Below are positions 6,625 to 11,526 of a stretch of 11,526 bases of DNA, piece by piece; positions within the stretch are counted from its first letter, which is position 1, and each line of letters starts with the position of its first letter. The DNA comes from Planctomycetaceae bacterium (lineage in GTDB: Bacteria > Planctomycetota > Planctomycetia > Pirellulales > UBA1268), in contig JAUWWJ010000020.1 in assembly GCA_030616935.1 (NCBI GenBank), positions 1 through 11,526 of the forward strand, in the 5' to 3' direction. Below the pieces are notes generated by a model. The model saw only the letters and a program-made list of their open reading frames with translations, was not told the DNA's origin and did no database searches. The translations under genes were made by a program, and so were the position numbers.

Positions 6625-7794
6625 CTACGTTTTGTTTGCCCTTATGCCACTACTGGAGACATCCATCCGAAACTCTCGTTCCGAGACAAAATATGTGATT
6701 TCTCTTAGTGCTGGCGGCACATCACATGTGATTGGGTTTTGGAATTCCCGATCTTGCAACCGACCAAAAACAATTAAGCCTCGAGATTGCTGACAAATGG
6801 TTCGCATTGCATCATTCAGTCGCTCTTGAGAACCATGATAGTATTTTGAATCTATGAGACGCACGTACGTATCCGCTCCCATCACAAAAGTTGACTGTGG
6901 AAAAACATGAACTTTCTCAATAAAAGTTGCCGCTTGTGAAAGCCAAAGAGTCTTCCCTTCGAATTGCTCTACTCTTCGTGAGACTTCGATATAGTCCAGC
7001 ATTGGTTTGTCCACATTCGTCACAGACAACTCCCATTCGACGGGTCGTTCGGCTATTTCCTCGGCAATGCGGGCCATTGCAAGATGACCCTGGTGGAGTG
7101 GTGCAAATGACCCACTAAAAATAAGTCGATTATTCACTTGCCCTGAACGCTGACGCGTCTGTGCTGCGTTGTTTATTTCAATTGGTGCCTCAACTTCTTC
7201 TGAGCTACATAACTTTTGCCAACTACCTGGTGCTTTATATTCGTCGCGAATAATTTCTTCCTCTGGTAAAAGCAGTGATTCCAGTTCCTTTCGCCACGGA
7301 TGATCTGTCGTTTCCATAACGGTACTGACCAAGACGTCAAGGCAAAGCAATGCAGCAATACGCTCTTCTTCTAATCTACTCCTTGCATTCTTTGTCAGTT
7401 GCAATGTGGCAGTGACCGTTTCTTGGACCCGGTGCGTTGCTACGTGCACCCTATGCTGGCCCATTTTTGGATTCTTCGATCGCAAACTTGCTGTTGCAGC
7501 GATTCCAACATTGTTTCGACCTTGGCTGGAAAGCTTGACACTCCGCTGCCAGCCAGCAACTGCCAGCTGCCTTGTTGTGTTATCGCTGCAGTAGGACTCG
7601 GGATTACCACCTAAGAATTCTGTCATAGCCGACTTTGCATACGGCACAAGGGCTTCGAGTATGACATCACTAGCCCCACCCTGAGCCAGCAGTTGTGGAA
7701 TAACCTGCGTCCCACCTCCTGAAACAATCACTACAACCTGTGCGCCTAAACGGTTTAATAATTCGATTGGAGAAGCAGGGAGAGAAGACGCCAT
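6625..7794 (-). CDS. CinA/PncC-like domain fused to NadD-like nucleotidyltransferase domain
   Basis: 389 residues in two domains. Residues about 10-157 resemble the CinA C-terminal domain (NMN deamidase PncC): VVIVSGGGTQVIPQLL, EALVPYAKSAMTEFLG (compare the usual VVTYSNEAKRxLLG) and VGIAATASLRS...MGQHRVHVATH. The usual catalytic ESCTGG and TGIAGPGG signatures are not kept, so this half may be non-catalytic or altered. After a linker (about 165-220), residues 223-389 form a nucleotidyltransferase domain: FSGSFAPLHQGH (the GxFxPxHxGH ATP site, His234 and His237), FVMGADTYVRLI and the C-terminal VSSSGIR (379-385, the usual ISSSxIR). NadD-type enzymes join ATP and nicotinate or nicotinamide mononucleotide; PncC makes nicotinate mononucleotide. 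The fusion therefore points to NAD metabolism (inference), though another nucleotidyl acceptor is possible. The ribosome site is weak. A divergent exported-protein gene lies upstream. Confidence 0.85.
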   Translation of the reverse strand: MASSLPASPIELLNRLGAQVVVIVSGGGTQVIPQLLAQGGASDVILEALVPYAKSAMTEFLGGNPESYCSDNTTRQLAVAGWQRSVKLSSQGRNNVGIAATASLRSKNPKMGQHRVHVATHRVQETVTATLQLTKNARSRLEEERIAALLCLDVLVSTVMETTDHPWRKELESLLLPEEEIIRDEYKAPGSWQKLCSSEEVEAPIEINNAAQTRQRSGQVNNRLIFSGSFAPLHQGHLAMARIAEEIAERPVEWELSVTNVDKPMLDYIEVSRRVEQFEGKTLWLSQAATFIEKVHVFPQSTFVMGADTYVRLIDSKYYHGSQERLNDAMRTICQQSRGLIVFGRLQDREFQNPITCDVPPALREITYFVSEREFRMDVSSSGIRANKT

Positions 7795-7892
7795 AGGACA
7801 CCATTGAAACCGTTACTGGGAAATCTGATTTGGAAAAGACTGCGCTTGTTAACCTAGTTTGCCCCCTTCGCCAGCCCTTGAAAAAAGGAGCC

Positions 7893-7917
7893 GCTGTTTA
7901 AATGCTATTCAAACAGC
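7893..7917. repeat. Perfect 7-bp inverted repeat GCTGTTT-N11-AAACAGC between divergent genes
   Basis: GCTGTTT (7893-7899) and AAACAGC (7911-7917) are exact complements. The site lies about 100 bp upstream of the gene at 7794 (minus) and 73 bp upstream of the gene at 7990 (plus). It starts shortly after a possible -35 TTGAAA (7878-7883). It has the form of a dimeric-regulator operator; a nested 5-bp stem (ATGCT/AGCAT) overlaps it. Confidence 0.5.
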
Positions 7918-7989
7918 ATAACCACAAACAACTCCACCATTTTCACTCGTTTTTTGGCGGAGAAAGCACGAACTTGCCGATACCAAAAT

Positions 7990-8499
7990 ATGAGAAATCA
8001 AAACGTTCACGTACGAATACTTTTACATTGCACGACTTTCTCAATAGCCTTTCTTGCTACAACTGTTGTCAGCAAGGCTCAAGACCCCGAGAACCTCCCT
8101 CAAATACCAACTTCTTCTTTGGTACAGCAATCTGCGAATCCAAATCAAACTGATTTTGAAGTTCCGCCAGATGCAACTGCTGAATCACTTCTCAAAGAGC
8201 TTGTGCCACGTCGCAGTGATACACTGTCAGATTGGCATCCACAATCTGACCGACTTTATCAGTGTGGAGAACCTCGGATCCTTTGCCCAATTATTCCACC
8301 GCCACCATGCCACCCATACCAACCACCGTTTCATTTTGATCTTATTGGTGCGACCGGCACTCCCACAGGTGGGCCACTTTACAACGGCCCATGCTGCCCA
8401 CGGGCCGGCAGTCGTGACGACTGCCGCTGGCCAGTAGCCAGACGTATCCCAGACACTTTTGTCGACTACTTCTACTCCCCAAACTACTGGCCAAAGTAA
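7990..8499 (+). CDS. Exported Cys/Pro-rich protein, unknown function
   Basis: 169 residues from the ATG at 7990. Residues 1-30 are a Sec signal peptide (basic MRNQNVHVR, hydrophobic LLHCTTFSIAFLATTVV, cleavage after SKA), so the mature protein is exported. The mature part starts with a polar Gln/Asn/Pro-rich segment (31-60). It then has six cysteines (92, 99, 107, 135, 136, 145) amid IPPPPCHPYQPP, GPCCPR and DDCRW, and ends FVDYFYSPNYWPK. Three disulfides or a metal site are possible. I recognise no family. An upstream in-frame TTG (7954) would put 12 residues before the signal peptide and is rejected. No good ribosome site precedes either start. The gap of 85 bp to the oxidoreductase gene and that gene's own strong ribosome site leave cotranscription open. 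Confidence 0.75.
   Translation: MRNQNVHVRILLHCTTFSIAFLATTVVSKAQDPENLPQIPTSSLVQQSANPNQTDFEVPPDATAESLLKELVPRRSDTLSDWHPQSDRLYQCGEPRILCPIIPPPPCHPYQPPFHFDLIGATGTPTGGPLYNGPCCPRAGSRDDCRWPVARRIPDTFVDYFYSPNYWPK
8369..8426. repeat. GC-rich hairpin cluster inside the exported-protein gene
   Basis: Three overlapping perfect inverted repeats occur: TGGGCC (8370-8375) with GGCCCA (8386-8391); CGGCCC (8385-8390) with GGGCCG (8402-8407); and CGGCAGTCGT (8406-8415) with ACGACTGCCG (8417-8426), the last separated by a single base. The long one encodes part of the Cys-rich tail (GSRDDCR) and would form a very stable RNA or DNA hairpin, in contrast with the moderate G+C around it. Confidence 0.6.
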
Positions 8500-8571
8500 A
8501 CATTTGACAAGTACTCATTGTTTCACAACAGTTAAGAAATAATTTTGAAATTGCCTTCCAACAATCATACC

Positions 8572-8578
8572 AAAGGAG
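8572..8578 (+). promoter_or_regulatory. Strong ribosome binding site for a GTG start
   Basis: AAAGGAG lies 6 nt before the GTG at 8585. It fixes this non-ATG codon as the oxidoreductase start; the next residues begin the Rossmann strand at once. Confidence 0.8.
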
Positions 8579-8584
8579 CTCATT

Positions 8585-9664
8585 GTGCGCGTTGCCATCA
8601 TTGGTATTGGCGCGATAGCGGAGATACATGCCCGCGCCCTAGCTGACATACCTTCCGTAGAGCTTGTCTCGGCTTGCTGTCGTACAGAAGAAAAAGGACT
8701 CTGCTTTGCTGAACAACATGCCTGTTCCTGGTACCCGGATCCAGCACGCATGATTCGTCGGGAAAAGCCTGATGCAGTGACGATCGCAACTCCTTCCGGT
8801 GCGCACCTTGACGTGGCACTCAAGGCAATACGGAAGGGAGTTCACGTTCTTTGCGAGAAACCTCTTGAAATCACTACTCGGCGAATCGATCGCATGATAA
8901 AAGCGGCCGACAAAGCTGGCGTGAGTTTAGGGGCGATCTTTCCACAAAGATTCAATCCCGTTTTACAGGCTGTCTATACTGCATCAGCAGCCGGCCGATT
9001 TGGAGATCTCGCTGTCGCATCAAGTGCAGTTCCGTGGTGGCGAGATGATGCCTACTACGGAGACGGACGTTGGCAAGGGACACTCGCACTAGATGGAGGT
9101 GGTGCCTTGATGAATCAGTCAATACACGGGGTTGATGCTCTCCAATGGATCGCCGGTGCATCCATGTCTCACATTCCACCTACGGCCAATCCGATTGAAA
9201 GTGTCGCTGCTTTTACTGCCTTAAAATCACACTCGCCAAAATGTATGGAAGTTGAGGACACATGCCTTGCAGTTCTGAAGCTCAAGAATGGCGGTCTCGG
9301 TCAATTGCTTGCAACAACAAGCCTTTTCCCAGGCCAGTTGCGTCGCTTCATCTTTGGCGGCCGTGGAGGAACAGCTGAAATTGAAGAAGAGCAAATTCTG
9401 AACTGGCAGTTTGAGCATTCTCATTCTGATGATGACTCTATTCGCTCGCGTTTTGGTGGTGCAAGTGACACTTCAGGAGGTGCTGCTGATCCAATGGCAT
9501 TAAATTACTCCTGTCATACGAGAAATTTTTCTGAATTTTTTGATGCTGTATCAGCCGGAATAAAACCGAAACTAGACGGCCACGAAGGGCGAAAGGCTGT
9601 TGCAATCATCGAAGCATGTTATAAGTCAGCGTCAACCGGCAAGGTCATTAAACTTGCCGACTAA
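8585..9664 (+). CDS. Gfo/Idh/MocA family NAD(P)-dependent oxidoreductase
   Basis: 359 residues, full length for the family, starting with GTG. The N-terminal Rossmann domain opens RVAIIGIGAIAEIHARAL with the GxGxxA dinucleotide motif at residues 7-12. The CEKPLE motif (Glu91-Lys92-Pro93) supplies the conserved lysine. In the C-terminal alpha/beta domain, DGGGALMNQSIHGVD carries the catalytic His181 with Asn177 and Asp184. These enzymes oxidise or reduce sugars, inositols or sugar derivatives with NAD(P); the actual substrate cannot be read. No twin-arginine or Sec signal is present, so it is cytoplasmic. The sugar isomerase/epimerase gene begins 35 bp downstream, a pairing common in sugar and polyol catabolism, and both products probably serve one pathway (inference). 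Confidence 0.95.
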   Translation: MRVAIIGIGAIAEIHARALADIPSVELVSACCRTEEKGLCFAEQHACSWYPDPARMIRREKPDAVTIATPSGAHLDVALKAIRKGVHVLCEKPLEITTRRIDRMIKAADKAGVSLGAIFPQRFNPVLQAVYTASAAGRFGDLAVASSAVPWWRDDAYYGDGRWQGTLALDGGGALMNQSIHGVDALQWIAGASMSHIPPTANPIESVAAFTALKSHSPKCMEVEDTCLAVLKLKNGGLGQLLATTSLFPGQLRRFIFGGRGGTAEIEEEQILNWQFEHSHSDDDSIRSRFGGASDTSGGAADPMALNYSCHTRNFSEFFDAVSAGIKPKLDGHEGRKAVAIIEACYKSASTGKVIKLAD

Positions 9665-9699
9665 CTCCTAATGCCTGTACAACTTTCGGAAACTATCAC

Positions 9700-10521
9700 A
9701 TGCAGTACGGAATCTGTAATGAGACGTTTGGCAACTGGCCGTTAAAACGTGTCTGTGAATTTGCTGCTGATGCTGGATACACAGGGATCGAGATCGCGCC
9801 GTTTACGTTAGGCGAGAACCCTCATGAGCTTTCATCAAATCAAAGAGGAGATCTACGTCGCATCATTGCACAAGCTGGCCTTGAATGTATCGGCCTGCAC
9901 TGGCTTCTCGCAAAAACTGATGGGCTTCATGTAACTTCTCCTGATGCGGATACTCGAAGTCGGACTATTTCCTATCTGACCGACCTAGCTCGATTGTGCA
10001 GAGACCTTGGAGGAAAGACGCTTGTATTTGGCTCACCTCAGCAACGAAGCCTGATGGCAGATGTCACCAAAGAGGACGCTCATTTATTTTTGCAAGAAGT
10101 TTTTGGTGCTTTGGTCCCTGTTCTTGAAGAAACTGATACAGTCCTTGCCCTGGAACCACTTGCTCCAATTGAGACTGACGTCCTTACCACTGCAGATGAA
10201 ACTCGTCGCTTAATTGATTTAATTGGCTCACCACACATCCGCCTTCACCTCGACGTCAAGGCGATGGCATCTGAAGATCAGTCAATACCAGAGATCATTC
10301 ACGCGAGTGCTGTACATCTGGAGCATTTCCACGCAAACGATATCAATCTTCAGGGACCAGGATTTGGGGCGATCGACTTTGCTCCAATATTTCAGGCATT
10401 ACATGAAATATCGTATAGCGGATGGGTAAGTGTTGAAGTATTTGATTATGCCCCGGGGGCAGAGCGTCTCGCGCGCGAGAGCATTCAATACATGCAACAG
10501 GTCGAAGCTGACATTGAGTAG
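9700..10521 (+). CDS. Sugar phosphate isomerase/epimerase (xylose isomerase-like TIM barrel)
   Basis: 273 residues, usual for this family. The barrel starts MQYGICNETFGNWPLKRVCEFAADAGYTGIEIAP, where the GYTGIEI strand is typical. The metal site is visible as Glu152 (ALEPLAP), Asp185 (LHLDVKAM), His211 (HFHAND) and Glu246 (VSVEVFDY). The C-terminal sequence GFGAIDFAPIFQALHEISYSGWVSVE is the standard last barrel segment. Family members isomerise or epimerise sugars, keto-inositols or hydroxypyruvate-like compounds, or dehydrate related substrates. The substrate is unknown here. The gene follows the Gfo/Idh/MocA gene by 35 bp and is probably in its operon. The ribosome site is weak (a G/A-rich stretch near 9688-9692). 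Confidence 0.93.
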   Translation: MQYGICNETFGNWPLKRVCEFAADAGYTGIEIAPFTLGENPHELSSNQRGDLRRIIAQAGLECIGLHWLLAKTDGLHVTSPDADTRSRTISYLTDLARLCRDLGGKTLVFGSPQQRSLMADVTKEDAHLFLQEVFGALVPVLEETDTVLALEPLAPIETDVLTTADETRRLIDLIGSPHIRLHLDVKAMASEDQSIPEIIHASAVHLEHFHANDINLQGPGFGAIDFAPIFQALHEISYSGWVSVEVFDYAPGAERLARESIQYMQQVEADIE

Positions 10522-10715
10522 TGGTCACCTCCGTACCATTGTTTTCAGATCCCTCAAAAACTCTTTAGCGGCGACCGTTTGAAGGGTAAAAAACAGCACA
10601 ACAACTCAGTTCAGTAAACCGATTGAGACATCCGCATCCGCACACAAAACCTGCTTCTATTTGCTTTTTCTCAAGCATTCAAAGCTTTATCCCTTGGAAA
10701 CAGGGCCCGATATAC
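10522..10715. other. Short intergenic region between convergent genes
   Basis: 194 bp. Only weak hairpins are seen, for example TGCTT/AAGCA near 10660-10677 and CCCT/AGGG near 10691-10705. None has a proper stem plus T-run, so no terminator is called. Confidence 0.4.
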
Positions 10716-11526
10716 TCAAACCTTATTTCTCGGTTGCTGCGCACAGGCTTGTGATACTGGCGGCTCCTCGGACTGCAATGTTGTGTGAGTAATAGCGAAT
10801 CTCTCGCGCAGCACAAACTGCGCTTCCTTCAGTGAACTTTGCCGGCTTGACTCAGCAATTACAAGATGAGCTGTAAGCATTACCTCAGATGTACTCATGC
10901 CCCACACATGTAGATCATGAATTTCGAGTACACCAGGGACTTCGGCCAGTGCATGTGTAAGTTCGTTGATATCTATACGATGGGGCACTGCATTCATCGC
11001 GAGTCCTACACTTTCAGCGAAGAGATCCCACGTACCCCAAACAATCACCACGACGATAATGATGCTGACAACTGGATCGATCCATCCAATTCCGGTTGCC
11101 ATGATGGCCACTCCAGCAAGAACCACACCAACTGATACCGCTGCATCAGCTGCCATGTGCAAAAATGCTCCGCGGATATTGGCATCTTCCTTACTACCTT
11201 GCATAAAAAGAATTGCTGTCACAGTGTTTATAACGACACCAATCGCAGCCACCGCAATCATGGTAAACCCTGCAACGGGTGCAGGATCACTGAGTCGAAT
11301 AATGGCCTCCCATAGAATCACGGCACAGGCTGCCAACAGCAGTACCGCATTCAAAAAGGCTGCATAGATGGTTGCTCGCCGAAGCCCGAACGTGAATTTC
11401 TGACTAGGTGGTCGACGAGCTAGAAAAGCCGCTCCCCACGCAAGCAAAAGCCCCACAACATCGCTCGCATTATGACCAGCGTCAGCAAGAAGGGCTAAAG
11501 ACCCACTGAAAAAACCGAAACCAAAC
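10716..11526 (-). CDS. CDF-family divalent metal cation exporter (CzcD/ZitB type), partial (N-terminus outside window)
   Basis: The frame is open through the right edge: 269 residues are visible and the first transmembrane helix and start are missing. Visible parts are SGSLALLADAGHNASDVVGLLL (helix 2) with metal-binding His18 and Asp22 of this fragment, and FLHMAADAAVSVGVV (helix 5) with His123 and Asp127. Two His-xxx-Asp pairs mark the zinc-exporting CzcD/ZitB group, which trades cytoplasmic Zn2+ (or Cd2+, Co2+) for protons. Hydrophobic helices 3, 4 and 6 are clear. The cytosolic C-terminal domain (LTHALAEVPGVLEIHDLHVWGMSTSEVMLTAHLV) is the usual ferredoxin-like dimer domain. A GTG at 11456 is internal, not the start, because the conserved helix 2 lies before it. 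The gene converges on the sugar isomerase gene. Confidence 0.94.
   Translation of the reverse strand, partial: FGFGFFSGSLALLADAGHNASDVVGLLLAWGAAFLARRPPSQKFTFGLRRATIYAAFLNAVLLLAACAVILWEAIIRLSDPAPVAGFTMIAVAAIGVVINTVTAILFMQGSKEDANIRGAFLHMAADAAVSVGVVLAGVAIMATGIGWIDPVVSIIIVVVIVWGTWDLFAESVGLAMNAVPHRIDINELTHALAEVPGVLEIHDLHVWGMSTSEVMLTAHLVIAESSRQSSLKEAQFVLRERFAITHTTLQSEEPPVSQACAQQPRNKV

Noticed and set aside
7902..8153. 83-codon plus-strand ORF with GGAG upstream
   Set aside because: It overlaps the exported-protein gene in another frame for most of its length and has no protein-like pattern; the signal peptide frame is far more convincing.
11454..11456. GTG as the start of the metal exporter
   Set aside because: The frame continues upstream with the conserved helix-2 metal motif, so the true start is outside the window.
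1..11526. CRISPR arrays, tRNA or rRNA genes, transposons, phage or toxin-antitoxin genes
   Set aside because: Scanned for and not seen: no regular repeat-spacer pattern, no tRNA T-arm sequence, no transposase or integrase motifs.

Overview
The window looks like chromosomal DNA of a planctomycete (phylum-level inference). It carries an exported formylglycine-type sulfatase, a short membrane-anchored protein beginning MTSRERWTVYPLLFL of a kind I associate with planctomycetes, a Gfo/Idh/MocA oxidoreductase next to a TIM-barrel sugar isomerase/epimerase, and loosely packed genes on both strands. Base composition is moderate (roughly half G+C by eye) and even throughout. I see no insertion sequence, phage gene, tRNA, rRNA or CRISPR array.

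Left part, all on the minus strand. A serine carboxypeptidase-like S10 peptidase runs off the left edge (1-1070, C-terminal part missing). Upstream of it is an exported sulfatase (1293-2804). Further upstream, a thioredoxin-fold protein with a CGDC site (3384-4013) and a small triple-repeat anchored protein (3016-3354) are 29 bp apart and probably form an operon. Several perfect inverted repeats lie in the gaps before the S10 and sulfatase genes.

Middle part. The only long stretch without a protein gene is 4014-4514. It holds a very strong plus-strand intrinsic terminator (4296-4361) with no plausible protein gene in front of it. The sequence before the terminator folds on paper into a long interrupted rod, so a small non-coding RNA of about 220 nt is proposed here. 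It is followed by a 16-bp-period direct repeat, then a two-helix membrane protein (4515-4781) and a thiamine-diphosphate 2-keto acid decarboxylase of the pyruvate/indolepyruvate decarboxylase type with its catalytic residues intact (4851-6602). Converging on it is an unusual protein (6625-7794) that joins a degenerate CinA/PncC-like domain to a NadD-like nucleotidyltransferase domain, which suggests pyridine-nucleotide metabolism or repair.

Right part. An exported cysteine- and proline-rich protein of unknown function (7990-8499), the Gfo/Idh/MocA oxidoreductase (8585-9664) and the sugar isomerase/epimerase (9700-10521) run in the same direction. The last two probably act in one sugar or polyol pathway. 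A CDF-family divalent metal exporter (10716 to the right edge) converges on them and lacks its N-terminus in the window.

Together the region suggests a heterotroph that uses secreted hydrolases (sulfatase, peptidase) and intracellular sugar conversion. No single coherent new multi-gene system is evident. The best leads are the candidate structured RNA and the CinA-like/nucleotidyltransferase fusion.
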